From assembly GCA_002389665.1 (NCBI GenBank), contig DGNO01000006.1:6393-70392 (forward strand): a stretch of DNA of 64,000 bases, in the 5' to 3' direction. A model generated the notes under the pieces. The model worked only from the letters and a program-made list of their open reading frames with translations, was not told the origin of the DNA and made no database searches. The DNA is from Rhodobiaceae bacterium UBA4490 (GTDB lineage: Bacteria; Pseudomonadota; Alphaproteobacteria; Parvibaculales; Parvibaculaceae). Below, piece after piece: positions 24,028 to 32,954 of the stretch (position 1 is its first letter; each line of letters opens with the position of its first letter). Both the position numbers and the translations under genes were made by a program.

Positions 24028-26559
24028 TTAGAACGAGTAGGACAAGTTGACTGAGACAAAGTCACGGTCTCCGTCACGAGAATATTTCTCGTTGCCGAAG
24101 AAGTTCGTGTAGGAAATCCCGCCACGCCAGGAGCTCTGGTACGAGCCGTTCAGGGCAAGGCTGACGCGCTTGCGGCCTTCACGGTAGTTCGAGAGCGGCG
24201 AGGGAGAGTTACCGGCCACGTCATGCTGCCATGCAATGGTCGGGTTCAGCGTGATCGGCGTGCCGAACGCGTTGTTGTACTGCAGCTGACCCAGGAGAAC
24301 ATAACCCCAGGAGAAGCTGGTCGGACGGCAGCCCGACCGCGGGTCGAGAGCCAGAAGACCGCCCAGCGGCAGGTCCGTACCGGCCGTACACACGTTGCCG
24401 AGCTGAACCTTGCTGAAGTCACCTTCATCCGGCACATCCGGCACCCACATCGTCCCCACTTCCGTGACCAGGATACCAAGGTCGGAACCCAGGAAGCCGA
24501 TCAGCGGGTTGGAGTTCGTATAGGTCGCCGTCGTCCCGATTTGGGCCGTTACGACCTCTTCGCGCACGTAGGAAGTAAAGCTCTGGTTACCGATATTTGC
24601 CGGATCGCAAGCCGCGCCGGGTTGAGTCGCAAGCCCGGCAAAGGCACCCGCCGCATCGCCTGCAAGGGCAACCAGGGCACACTGCGAAAAGCCGCTAGCA
24701 ATCGTTTGCGAGTCGGTATCAGTCTGAAGCGGCTGGTTCGGACGGAACGCCGCTTCACCCTGAACGCCCCAGTCGCCAACCGTGGTGTTGAAGCTTGCCC
24801 CAAAGAGTTTGATGTCTTCCGGGTAAACAAGCCGTAGCGTATGGCCGGAGGCCACGTTCAGTGTTTCTGCGCCATTGACGAGGGCGCCAACACCGTTGAT
24901 CACATTCTTCGCGGCGGCATTGGAGATACTCAGGGCCTGAGCAACACCAGCCGAAAGCGCGTCGGGAACAAGCGAAGGATCAGACACGCTAACGGTCTGC
25001 GCAGCGGTCAACGCACAGTTGATCTGAGCGAGAGCACCGAATGTCTGACCATCAGCGCGCACTTCCGTACCGGTATAACCGGGAACGGCGGCACCCGCGA
25101 GAATACCGTCAGCGACGCCCGCGAAAGACGCGATATAACCATTGGGATCCGCAATGGCGACATTGTTAAGCGCGGCAAGCGTGGGATCCGCGAAGTTACC
25201 GGAGTTTAGGAAGGACAAACAGCCCGTTGTACCGACGAAGCGCGTGAGCGCCGACGTATCATCCGCCGTCGTACTCACTGTAACTTGCGGCGTGGTCGCA
25301 GCAATTTCAGCGATCGGAAGACGGCTGTGATAGTTCATGAAATAGAAGCCGAATTCCGTAGAGTTTAGCTCTTCCGAATACCAGCGCAGGGCTACCCCAT
25401 ACTGGCCGCTGTCGCTCGCTTCCTTGTCTTCGATGCGGCCTACAATATTGCGATCGCCCAATGCCAGACGAACCTGTTCGTTCTGACCGATCGGAATAGC
25501 CGTATTGTAGTTCACGAAAGCGCTTGCAGCACAATCACCAGCCGGATTACCGCTGGAAGCTGCAAAGCTGCCAGCAGTCACGCCAACACCCGCAAAGGCC
25601 CCGAGCAAAGCAGCTTGCGCAACCGGCGAACCGCCGCAATTGCGGCGGAATGTGCCGGAGAAAGGCGAACCACCGATAAAGCTCACGGCGTCAACGTTGC
25701 CGCCTGTCAAGCTACCGACATTCACGACGTCGGAATCAGCAAACGGCGTACCCGGCCGGTCGAGCTGAATTTCTTCCCACTCAAGCTGATAGAAACCTTC
25801 CAAGGCAAGGTTGTAAGGCAGGCCGATAGACCCGTAAGCGGCCCAAACAGGAAGCAGGCCTTCCTTGATTTCAGCACCGGGACGACGGAACGCATTCACA
25901 TCGAGCGGTGCGACTGTATTGATGCCGTTCAGAATGAACGTGCCTTCACCCCAGTTGATCACCTGGCGCCCAAGGCGCAGGTTCAAGGGAAGATCGCCCA
26001 CGTTGTAATCGGCCGACACATAGAGGTCGAGCAGGTCGATGTCGCGGGCGGCATCGGTTTTTGCGCCGTCCCCGATTTCCGAACGCTCATAAGAACTGTC
26101 GTTATCCAGAACCGCGTCATAGAACGAATTCACGCGGGCAAAGAGCGTATAGTTCTGCCAGCTTGCCTGAATGTCGTTCGTCATCTTGACAACGCCGGAC
26201 GTCAGATCCCACTCATCGAAGTTCAAACGGCCATCATCCGTGTTCAACGAGCCATCGAAGTTGTCACCATTACCGTCAATGGTAACGGTGCCCGGAAAGC
26301 CCACAGCTGTGGCAGCTGTGGTATTCTCAATGACATTGGTTGTGGTTCTCAAGTCGACAGGCCCGCCATTACCTTCAGGCAGGAAAAGGTTGTTCCTTTC
26401 CGACGCGCGAACCGACACGCCGGCCGAAACCGTCGTATCGAAATAGACCTGAACCCCACCGAACTGGTATTCCAGCGCGTTGGCGGAACCGGCCGCTGCC
26501 ACCATCGCAGCGCCAGCGGCACTGCTTAGGAGCAGAGAACGCAATCTGCTCTTCTTCAT
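24028..26559 (-). CDS. DUF1302 family outer-membrane protein
   Basis: 843 residues, larger than many DUF1302 members (about 550-650). Signal peptide (LRSLLLSSAAGAAMVAAAGSANA) followed by the family's LEYQFGGVQVYFDTTVSAGVSVRASERNN start. Later come LRLGRQVINWGEGTFILNGIN and an aromatic C-terminal end (VNLSYSF), the usual OMP assembly signal, so it should be an outer-membrane beta-barrel. Long Ala/Thr-rich stretches with few strands (about residues 300-370 and 420-560) look like inserted loops. Composition is less GC-rich than neighbours. Together with DUF1329 and the YCF48-like protein it forms an envelope system for hydrophobic substrates. Confidence 0.88.
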   Translation of the reverse strand: MKKSRLRSLLLSSAAGAAMVAAAGSANALEYQFGGVQVYFDTTVSAGVSVRASERNNLFLPEGNGGPVDLRTTTNVIENTTAATAVGFPGTVTIDGNGDNFDGSLNTDDGRLNFDEWDLTSGVVKMTNDIQASWQNYTLFARVNSFYDAVLDNDSSYERSEIGDGAKTDAARDIDLLDLYVSADYNVGDLPLNLRLGRQVINWGEGTFILNGINTVAPLDVNAFRRPGAEIKEGLLPVWAAYGSIGLPYNLALEGFYQLEWEEIQLDRPGTPFADSDVVNVGSLTGGNVDAVSFIGGSPFSGTFRRNCGGSPVAQAALLGAFAGVGVTAGSFAASSGNPAGDCAASAFVNYNTAIPIGQNEQVRLALGDRNIVGRIEDKEASDSGQYGVALRWYSEELNSTEFGFYFMNYHSRLPIAEIAATTPQVTVSTTADDTSALTRFVGTTGCLSFLNSGNFADPTLAALNNVAIADPNGYIASFAGVADGILAGAAVPGYTGTEVRADGQTFGALAQINCALTAAQTVSVSDPSLVPDALSAGVAQALSISNAAAKNVINGVGALVNGAETLNVASGHTLRLVYPEDIKLFGASFNTTVGDWGVQGEAAFRPNQPLQTDTDSQTIASGFSQCALVALAGDAAGAFAGLATQPGAACDPANIGNQSFTSYVREEVVTAQIGTTATYTNSNPLIGFLGSDLGILVTEVGTMWVPDVPDEGDFSKVQLGNVCTAGTDLPLGGLLALDPRSGCRPTSFSWGYVLLGQLQYNNAFGTPITLNPTIAWQHDVAGNSPSPLSNYREGRKRVSLALNGSYQSSWRGGISYTNFFGNEKYSRDGDRDFVSVNLSYSF

Positions 26560-26931
26560 TGTGAGCGATCCTCCTCGATCCTCGATGCTTTAACGCACTG
26601 ACGATGGTCGGAAGAATGGGAGTTTAGATATGTCCCCTCGTAGACATGACTGCCCTCCCCCGACCAGTCAGCATCCCTCAAGCGCTACCCCACCGGGAAA
26701 GCCCTAAGAAGTCAACAAGGATGCGCGGTTTTTAAATAAAGCCGCCGGACTTCGAGTCCCGTTATTGCAGAATTGACACAGTTCCGCGTAAGGATAATTT
26801 GTCCTAATTCAAATAGAAACAGGTCAGATCTTGCTTAGTCTTCATTGCGGAACGCTATTTTCTTCGCACCTGCAAAACCCGCGGAAATGGCGCCATGACG
26901 CGGTTTCCGGTGAGCGGGCAACCCGCGAAAA
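26560..26931. other. 372-bp intergenic region: DUF1302 promoter area
   Basis: No ORF with coding character on either strand. It must hold the promoter of the DUF1302 gene (leftwards) and the 3' flank of the TetR gene. A loose dyad AGGA-N7-TCCT (about 26801-26815) preceded by TTGACA at 26773 is present on the plus strand but has no plus-strand gene to serve. Nothing else recognised. Confidence 0.5.
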
Positions 26932-27534
26932 TCACGCCGAAAGCGCATCATCGAGATAAAGCTCGGCCACGCGCAGCGCCTCTGCTCTGAGCGCTTTGCG
27001 GCGGGCGGCATCGTCGGCAAGAAGGCCCGTATCCGTCAGTATAGAGAGCATTGAAAGAAAGGTGATTTTGATCGCCTCCGCCCGCGCCGCCGGCAAGCGC
27101 AGGCCTGCCCGCACCAGCGCTTCATCGAAGAGCCGGCCAAGCTGGCTTTCCGGCTGCGTGATCTGCGGCCCATAAGGATGTGTGCGGATGAAGTGACTGA
27201 AAAGCGGGCGCAGCGCCGCCTCTTCTTCAAGCCCCTGCCAATAGGTCTCCAGCACCTCCCGCAGGATGCGCTGCCAGGAGGTGGAAGCCGGCAGCGCGCC
27301 AAGCCGGGTAAAGCATCGAGCGGTAATGCGGCCCGTTATTTCACTGTGCAATGCAGCAAGAAGATCGCCTGCATCGTCGAAATATTGATAGACCGAGCCC
27401 ACCGGCACCCCGGCCCGCTCCGCCACCCGCGTGGTGGTGACCGAATCAAGCCCCTCTTCCTCCAAAAGCGCGCGCGTTGCCGCCAGCATCTGCCGGACCC
27501 GCTCCTGGGCGCGCTTTTGTGTCGGCTGACGCAT
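26932..27534 (-). CDS. TetR-family transcriptional regulator
   Basis: 200 residues from [13 protein letters not shown], chosen for a GGAG site 8 nt upstream. HTH region reads [28 protein letters not shown]; the C-terminal domain ends with an Ala/Arg-rich helix. It is divergent from the beta-helix/diheme-cytochrome pair across 166 bp containing an ATGAA-N5-TTCAT dyad, so these are its likely targets. It could also influence DUF1302, which lies downstream on the same strand. Confidence 0.88.
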   Translation of the reverse strand: MRQPTQKRAQERVRQMLAATRALLEEEGLDSVTTTRVAERAGVPVGSVYQYFDDAGDLLAALHSEITGRITARCFTRLGALPASTSWQRILREVLETYWQGLEEEAALRPLFSHFIRTHPYGPQITQPESQLGRLFDEALVRAGLRLPAARAEAIKITFLSMLSILTDTGLLADDAARRKALRAEALRVAELYLDDALSA

Positions 27535-27583
27535 GGCTGAACTCCGATCGGAAATCTGAAGAGAAGCAGAACGCTCTCTCAAA

Positions 27584-27598
27584 ATGAATATCTTTCAT
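27584..27598. promoter_or_regulatory. ATGAA-N5-TTCAT dyad, possible operator of the divergent TetR
   Basis: Symmetric half-sites ATGAA (27584-27588) and TTCAT (27594-27598) lie 50 bp upstream of the TetR start and about 100 bp upstream of the beta-helix gene. The ATGAATAT core is shared with the palindrome at 17299-17330, hinting at related regulators. Confidence 0.45.
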
Positions 27599-27700
27599 AT
27601 TTTGATTGACGTCCAGCGCCGGACGGCAAAGGATAAGGCAAAACATGAATAAGTTTCAGAAAGCGGCGCCCCATGGCAGCCGGAAGCTGGAGGAATGCCG

Positions 27701-28990
27701 ATGTTATCTCTTAAAAGGCCCCTGTTTGCCGGCCTCGCCGCGCTCAGCCTGACCCTTGCCGCTTTCTCTGCAGGTGCCGAGGCCGCCACGCACACACTCG
27801 ATCTCTCGGGCACAGAGATGAGCGCCCAGGAAAGCCTGCAAACCGCGCTCATTCTGGCCGAGCCGGGCGACACGCTGCTGCTGCCCGAAGGTACCTTCGC
27901 GCTGACCGACGGACTCTCCCTCGATATCGACAATGTCACGCTGAAAGGCGCGGGGCCGGAAAAGACGATCCTTTCCTTCAAAACCCAGGAGGCGGGCAGC
28001 GAAGGGCTGATGGTCACATCGAGCGGCGTGACCCTGGAAGATTTCGCCATCGAGGATGCGAAGGGCGATGCGGTCAAAGTCATGGGCTCGGACGGCATCA
28101 CCATGCGGCGCTTGCGCACCGAATGGACGGACGGGCCGAAAGAAACGAACGGTGCCTACGGCCTTTATCCCGTCTCCTCCAAGAATGTGCTGATCGACAA
28201 TTGCACGGCCATCGGCGCTTCCGATGCCGGGATCTATGTCGGCCAGTCGCAACACATCATCGTGAAAAACAGCCGCGCGGCCTTCAATGTGGCGGGCATC
28301 GAAATCGAGAACTCCTACTATGCCGATGTCTTCGGGAATGTTGCAGAGCACAATACCGGCGGCATTCTGATTTTCGATCTGCCGGGCCTGCCGCAACAGG
28401 GCGGCCATTCGATCCGCGTCTTCGATAACCGTGTCGTCAATAACGACACCGGCAATTTCGCGCCTGAAGGCAATATTGTCGGCGAAGTGCCGACAGGCAC
28501 CGGCATCATGGTGATGGCAAACCGGGATGTGGAGGTTTTCGATAACGAGATCGCCGGCAACGGTACCACCAATGTGCTCATCGTCGCTTACCCGAACGAG
28601 TATGAAGACGAAAACTATTTCCCCTTCCCGCAAGGCATTCATGTGCATGGCAACCGCATCGGCGAAGGCGGCAGCGCACCCGATAACGAGATCGGCGAAT
28701 TGATCGCGCAGATCACCGGCACGCCCATTCCCGATATCATCTGGGACGGGCGCATGCCCTGGGGCGACTATTTCTTCGGCCCGGAGGCCGGCAATGGCAT
28801 TTACATCGGCGAGAACACGGCAACGGATGAAGGCGGCCAAGTGGACTTCGCCAATGTCGATGCCACGATGTGGTATGCGGCAAACTGGTTCCACAGCACG
28901 AAACGGGAATTGCCGGATCATGCGGGCGGGCCTGCAACGCTTACGCCCGTCACACTGGCACCCGTCACACAGCCGCAAGAGGCGCAATAA
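27701..28990 (+). CDS. Secreted parallel beta-helix protein (partner of SO2930-type cytochrome)
   Basis: 429 residues; the ATG at 27701 has GGAGGA at an ideal distance, whereas the ATG at 27695 is too close to it. Sec signal (LAALSLTLAAFSAGAEAA), then right-handed beta-helix rungs of about 22-25 residues: VTLKGAGPEKTIL, VTLEDFAIEDAKGDAVKV, VLIDNCTAIGASDAGIYV, IIVKNSRAAFNVAGIEI, ADVFGNVAEHNTGGILI. It ends with a Pro/Thr tail. Such proteins occur next to a diheme cytochrome of the SO2930/HNE_0200 type, as here 41 bp downstream. The pair's function is unknown; beta-helix proteins often bind or cleave polysaccharides, but no lyase motif is evident. Confidence 0.85.
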   Translation: MLSLKRPLFAGLAALSLTLAAFSAGAEAATHTLDLSGTEMSAQESLQTALILAEPGDTLLLPEGTFALTDGLSLDIDNVTLKGAGPEKTILSFKTQEAGSEGLMVTSSGVTLEDFAIEDAKGDAVKVMGSDGITMRRLRTEWTDGPKETNGAYGLYPVSSKNVLIDNCTAIGASDAGIYVGQSQHIIVKNSRAAFNVAGIEIENSYYADVFGNVAEHNTGGILIFDLPGLPQQGGHSIRVFDNRVVNNDTGNFAPEGNIVGEVPTGTGIMVMANRDVEVFDNEIAGNGTTNVLIVAYPNEYEDENYFPFPQGIHVHGNRIGEGGSAPDNEIGELIAQITGTPIPDIIWDGRMPWGDYFFGPEAGNGIYIGENTATDEGGQVDFANVDATMWYAANWFHSTKRELPDHAGGPATLTPVTLAPVTQPQEAQ

Positions 28991-29031
28991 GAGGCATAAT
29001 AAGAGACTGGGTAAAAGCAGGTAGCGTAAAC

Positions 29032-30090
29032 ATGAAACGGGCCGCGCATATTCTCTTGGGCCTTGCCCTTTGGGCGGGAGGCGTCCTGCCTGCAGGCGCC
29101 GTCAATATGGAGGCGGTGCTGAGTAAGCGCCCCGCCGCAACGCTTTCCGCTTACGGATTGTTTGAAGATGGCAGCGCGCAGCGTCCGGCCAAAGGCGTTC
29201 TGCCTTACGATCTCATCACGCCGCTTTTCTCCGATTATGCGGAAAAGCGCCGCTTCGTCTTCGTGCCGGAGGGGAAAGCCGCCTCATATGATGGCGAAGA
29301 TATTTTTTCTTTCCCCGTCGGCAGCGTTCTTGTCAAAACCTTTACCTATAAGGACGAGAGCGCAGCCGCCGCCCACGGGCTGCGGCTCATCGAGACCCGC
29401 CTTCTCATTCATGGAGAAGACGGCTGGCTGGCCTATCCTTATGTCTGGAACGAAGCGCAGAGCGAGGCCGTGCTCAAAGTGGCCGGCGCGCGGATGGAAA
29501 TTCCGGTGCCACGGCCGGACGGGCGAACGCTTACGGCGCGCTATGCCGTGCCCAATGTCAATCAATGCAAGGGCTGTCACGTCTCCGGTAAGACGCTGGA
29601 GCCCATCGGCCCCAAGGCGCGCAATCTCAATCACGATTTTGCCTATGAAAGCGGCCCGGCCAATCAGCTGAGCACCTGGCAGGAGGCGGGCATTCTGACG
29701 GGCCTTCCCGAAGGCGGGCCCGGCGCCTGGCCGCGCGTACCGGACTGGTCGGACCCGGAAAGCGGAGGGCTTGCCGCGCGCGCCCGCGCCTATCTCGATG
29801 TGAACTGCGCCCATTGCCACAAAGAAGACGGGCCTGCGAAAACCTCCGGCCTCTTTCTCACCTGGCAGGAACAAGACCCCGCCAAATGGGGCGTCCACAA
29901 AAGACCCGTCGCCGCCGGGCGCGGCTCGGGCGGGCTTGCCTTCGACATTGCGCCGGGAGACCCGGAGGCCTCGATCCTTCATTACCGCATGAACTCCGCC
30001 GATCCCGGCATCATGATGCCGGAGCTCGGCCGCAGCCTCATCCACGAAGAAGGCGTCGCCCTGATCCGCGTCTGGATCGAGCAGCTTTAA
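29032..30090 (+). CDS. SO2930/HNE_0200-family diheme cytochrome c
   Basis: 352 residues with signal peptide (AAHILLGLALWAGGVLPAGA). Two heme motifs: CKGCH (179-183) and CAHCH (259-263), the second after YLDVN. The N-terminal half is family-specific (GVLPYDLITPLFSDYAEKRRFVFVPEG, WNEAQSEAVL). The C-terminus ends in a cytochrome-like helix (EGVALIRVWIEQL) after MNSADPGIMMPELGRS, whose Met residues are candidates for axial ligands. It acts in the periplasm as an electron carrier or in a redox enzyme. It forms a two-gene unit with the beta-helix protein. Confidence 0.87.
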   Translation: MKRAAHILLGLALWAGGVLPAGAVNMEAVLSKRPAATLSAYGLFEDGSAQRPAKGVLPYDLITPLFSDYAEKRRFVFVPEGKAASYDGEDIFSFPVGSVLVKTFTYKDESAAAAHGLRLIETRLLIHGEDGWLAYPYVWNEAQSEAVLKVAGARMEIPVPRPDGRTLTARYAVPNVNQCKGCHVSGKTLEPIGPKARNLNHDFAYESGPANQLSTWQEAGILTGLPEGGPGAWPRVPDWSDPESGGLAARARAYLDVNCAHCHKEDGPAKTSGLFLTWQEQDPAKWGVHKRPVAAGRGSGGLAFDIAPGDPEASILHYRMNSADPGIMMPELGRSLIHEEGVALIRVWIEQL

Positions 30091-30132
30091 ACGAATTTGG
30101 GAAGTGGACGCAAATCACTCCCGGCACCGAGC

Positions 30133-31014
30133 TCAATCTTCCCTAGGCTGCAGAATAGTATTGATCGGAGGTAAGCGTTCGGACGAGCAAGCGGTGAAGT
30201 TTTCCAATGATCCGCCCCTCGTCTTTACTGCAAATGCAAACAACTCATGAACAGCAATTGGCTTCTTTGTCTCACGCTCATAAACCCAGCGCCTGTACCG
30301 AACGATGTCTCCACCGATCAGAAACCAGGTCGCTGGCTTAATAACGTCTTGTCTATTTTCATAGACATATGGCGCAGAGAGACGCTCTATCCGCTTCTTG
30401 ACCACGCACCGGTTCCCGAGAAGCGTTTTATATTCTCTGTATTCGCGACCGAATTGCGAAAGATCGGAAACGGAAACGTAACTTCCTTGAGCCAGCGAAG
30501 CTTCCGCCCTCCAAACCCGCCAAACCCAGTCATCAAATTCCGCGCAATTGGCCGTTTGGTCATTTCGTGCCTCGAGTGTGTAACGGTACAGGCCCGTCAC
30601 CATGCCGCGGCTGCCATATTCGGAATATGCGGGATCATCCTTGGCGTCATAAAAGCTCTCGACATAATCATACTGATCGCGAACCAGCTCTTTGAAACAA
30701 GGAAAACATCCGAACGAAAAGGGTGCTTTCTGATATTTTCCAGCTGCTATGTCGGGTAGGGACACTGCATGGGCAAATGGAATGGTTGCGTATCCCTCAA
30801 CACCAGACACGGGATTCACAAAGCCTTGCAGATCACTCTCGCAGAGATTCGTTAGATCAGAGGGCATGTACAAGTTCCCTCCGCCGATCAAGGTCAAGAG
30901 CGTGGCCTGAAGCCAAACCACTCCGACATCCGGTCTATCGCAGCCTCCGAGCAGCAAAGGCAGCGCAAGAACCAGAAAGAAGCCCCGCCGGCGTTTTACG
31001 CGGGAAAAGATCAT
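30133..31014 (-). CDS. Unrecognised lipoprotein, lower-GC gene
   Basis: 293 residues from MIFSRVKRRR, preceded by GGAGGGGG. A type II signal ends LALPLLLGGC, so it is a lipoprotein. The mature part has cysteines in FGCFPCF and elsewhere and many aromatic/acidic residues (DQYDYVESFYDAKDDPAYSEYGS, WVWRVWRAEAS). I do not recognise the family. The base composition is visibly more AT-rich than the flanking catabolic genes and the codon choice is less biased, consistent with horizontal acquisition. It is convergent with the cytochrome gene and cut off from the copper operon by a terminator. Confidence 0.7.
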   Translation of the reverse strand: MIFSRVKRRRGFFLVLALPLLLGGCDRPDVGVVWLQATLLTLIGGGNLYMPSDLTNLCESDLQGFVNPVSGVEGYATIPFAHAVSLPDIAAGKYQKAPFSFGCFPCFKELVRDQYDYVESFYDAKDDPAYSEYGSRGMVTGLYRYTLEARNDQTANCAEFDDWVWRVWRAEASLAQGSYVSVSDLSQFGREYREYKTLLGNRCVVKKRIERLSAPYVYENRQDVIKPATWFLIGGDIVRYRRWVYERETKKPIAVHELFAFAVKTRGGSLENFTACSSERLPPINTILQPRED

Positions 31015-31107
31015 GCCCCCTCCATGAAACAGTGATTTCCCGACTATTTCACGGCGCCCACCGGAAGGAAAGCTTGGGGTGGTATCGCCCATACTCCGCA
31101 CATAAAG

Positions 31108-31141
31108 AAAAAAGCCGCCGCCCCGAAGGGCAGCGGCTTTT
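31108..31141 (-). terminator. Bidirectional terminator after the copper operon
   Basis: Stem AAAAGCCGC-x-GCCC / GGGC-x-GCGGCTTTT with a CGAA loop. On the minus strand it is followed by TTTTTTCTTT. It lies 28 bp after the PCuAC stop. Confidence 0.85.
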
Positions 31142-31168
31142 CATTCAGCCGCGAGCTTCCCAAAAAAA

Positions 31169-31696
31169 TCAGTGCCCGCTGCCGTGATGTTTCATGCCAT
31201 CGTCTTTTTGCGTGCCGCCGGACAGATCGGGCTTCATGACGGAAAAGGTGACGGGCACGCGGCCCGCCTTTTCGAAAATCAGCGCGCCATCTACGGACAT
31301 GCCTTCTTTAAGCGGGCCTTCAAGATCGAAAATCATCAGGTGATGAGCGCGGTGCTTGAAGATCAGCATACCGTTGGCCGGCACCTCGGCGCTTTCGATG
31401 CGGCGCATCTTCATCACCTCGCCTTCCTTGATATGGGTGTGCAACTCGACATTGCCCGCCCCTTCAAGTTCGGCGCCGGTCAAGCGGTCCGCCTCCCCAT
31501 GATTATGCAGCGTGAAATAACCCGCGCTCCGGCGCACCGGGCCGATGGTCGGGCGCAGCACCGCCTTTTCGATCATGAAAGGAGAAGCCGGGACTTCGGC
31601 TTGTACTTCGGCCTCCGGCGCTTCCGCCGCATGAGCGCCTGCCATTGGAAAGGTGAGAGCCAGAGCGAGCAGAAAACTTGAAATCATGTAACGCAT
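31169..31696 (-). CDS. Periplasmic copper chaperone PCu(A)C family
   Basis: 175 residues with a signal peptide (MISSFLLALALTFPMAGAHA). The PCuAC core is clear: YFTLHNHGEADRLTGAE, VELHTHIKEGEVMKMRRI and FKHRAHHLMIFDLEGPLKEG. The family motif is H-(M)-x10-M-x21-H-x-M; here H-T-H, M-K-M and HHLM match it, with Thr where Met is common. A C-terminal Met/His tail (MKHHGSGH) gives extra copper ligands. These proteins deliver Cu(I) to cytochrome oxidase or handle periplasmic copper. Last gene of a DUF2946/outer-membrane/PCuAC operon. Confidence 0.88.
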   Translation of the reverse strand: MRYMISSFLLALALTFPMAGAHAAEAPEAEVQAEVPASPFMIEKAVLRPTIGPVRRSAGYFTLHNHGEADRLTGAELEGAGNVELHTHIKEGEVMKMRRIESAEVPANGMLIFKHRAHHLMIFDLEGPLKEGMSVDGALIFEKAGRVPVTFSVMKPDLSGGTQKDDGMKHHGSGH

Positions 31697-31705
31697 AAGA
31701 GTTCC

Positions 31706-32848
31706 TTAAAAAGATTTCTGCCAACCGATGGTCAGCGTCCAGTCCCGCTCCATTTGCGGGCCGTTCAGGTCCTGATAAGCCGGCAGGCCGAATTCGATGC
31801 CGAGCCGGTGCCCAGCAAGCGCGCCGTCCAGCGTATCGCTTTGGCCGATCAAATTCACGCCCGCAGAAAGCATGATCCGCTTGCCGCCGTAGTTGGCAGG
31901 ATCGGCGGCCTGTGTCGGCCCGGCAATCCGCGCGTCCTGCCCGTCGATCGAGCCTTCCACTTCCCCCAGCGCGCGCAGCGAGGTGGAAATCCAGGGCGCC
32001 CATTGATAAGCCGCCCAGCCCGTCAGCCGGCCGATATCGCCGAACGCATAGCCTTCATCATTGCTGCCGAGCCGCAGCGTGGCGCGCGCCTGCCCGCCCC
32101 AGGAAAAATCGCCCTGCCGGTCGGTATATGTAATGCCGGGTTCCAGATCGAACGTGCCCGAGCCAAGCTGCATCCCGTAAGGAAGGCGCATGACGGGGCG
32201 CGTGTTCATCGGGGTAAGCACATCGTCTTCTTCCGTGATGGAGCCTGTGGGCAGGCTGAGCCCAAGATTGAGATGCACCTGCCGCGTTTCGCTGTGATCG
32301 AGGCGAAGAAGCCCCGCCACTTTCGTATCGCCGAAACCGGAGGAGCGCGTGGTGAAACTGCCAAGCCGCGCGGTGCCCATCATCCCCTGGAAAGTGAGCG
32401 CTTCCATTTCTTTTTCCAGATACATGCCCATGGCGGTCAGGGTCAGCCAGTCGCTCGGCGCATACATGAAGCCTGCCATATACATGTCCATCGACATGCT
32501 CTGCGGCACGACGCGCAATGTCGGCGGCTGCATGGGCTTGCCGAAATGGACATTGGGCACGCTGGTGACGATCTCTTCCGCGCTTATCGAAGAGGTGCCG
32601 CTGCGGTTGCCCTCCATCTCCATATGCATTTGCCGGAAGGACAGCATCATCTCGCCCGTCTTGTGCATATGATCGCCCATCACCCCCATCGGCGCGTGGC
32701 CGTCGGCGCGGTAGACATCCACCCCGTGCATCGGGTCGGCCTGCAGCGGCGCGCTGCCAAAGGCAGCAAAGGCCGCGCCAAGGAGCGCAGCGAAACGGGC
32801 GCCGGGTTTTACCCCCGGCCTCTTCTTTTCAAAAATCATCTGTCTCAT
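31706..32848 (-). CDS. Met/His-rich outer-membrane beta-barrel, copper-associated
   Basis: 380 residues; start chosen at the ATG with GGGAG 5 nt upstream, an ATG 9 bp later is possible. Signal region (FAALLGAAFAAFGSAPLQA) then a Met/His-rich segment (APMGVMGDHMHKTGEMMLSFRQMHMEMEG) that looks like a Cu(I) binding site. The body alternates strands typical of the transporter-type barrels related to the phenol MetA family, with LTAMGMYLEKEM and VHLNLGLSLPTGSI. The C-terminal aromatic (TIGWQKSF) fits OMP assembly. Its place between DUF2946 and PCuAC supports copper efflux or uptake across the outer membrane. Confidence 0.78.
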   Translation of the reverse strand: MRQMIFEKKRPGVKPGARFAALLGAAFAAFGSAPLQADPMHGVDVYRADGHAPMGVMGDHMHKTGEMMLSFRQMHMEMEGNRSGTSSISAEEIVTSVPNVHFGKPMQPPTLRVVPQSMSMDMYMAGFMYAPSDWLTLTAMGMYLEKEMEALTFQGMMGTARLGSFTTRSSGFGDTKVAGLLRLDHSETRQVHLNLGLSLPTGSITEEDDVLTPMNTRPVMRLPYGMQLGSGTFDLEPGITYTDRQGDFSWGGQARATLRLGSNDEGYAFGDIGRLTGWAAYQWAPWISTSLRALGEVEGSIDGQDARIAGPTQAADPANYGGKRIMLSAGVNLIGQSDTLDGALAGHRLGIEFGLPAYQDLNGPQMERDWTLTIGWQKSF

Positions 32849-32954
32849 CCCCTCTCCCGCACCCCGTGGAGGGGAAAGCGGGAGTAAAAATAAAATCAGC
32901 CCGGCATGCGCGCGCATGCAGGCCGACCGTTAAAGGTCTCGTTCAGCGGAAATG

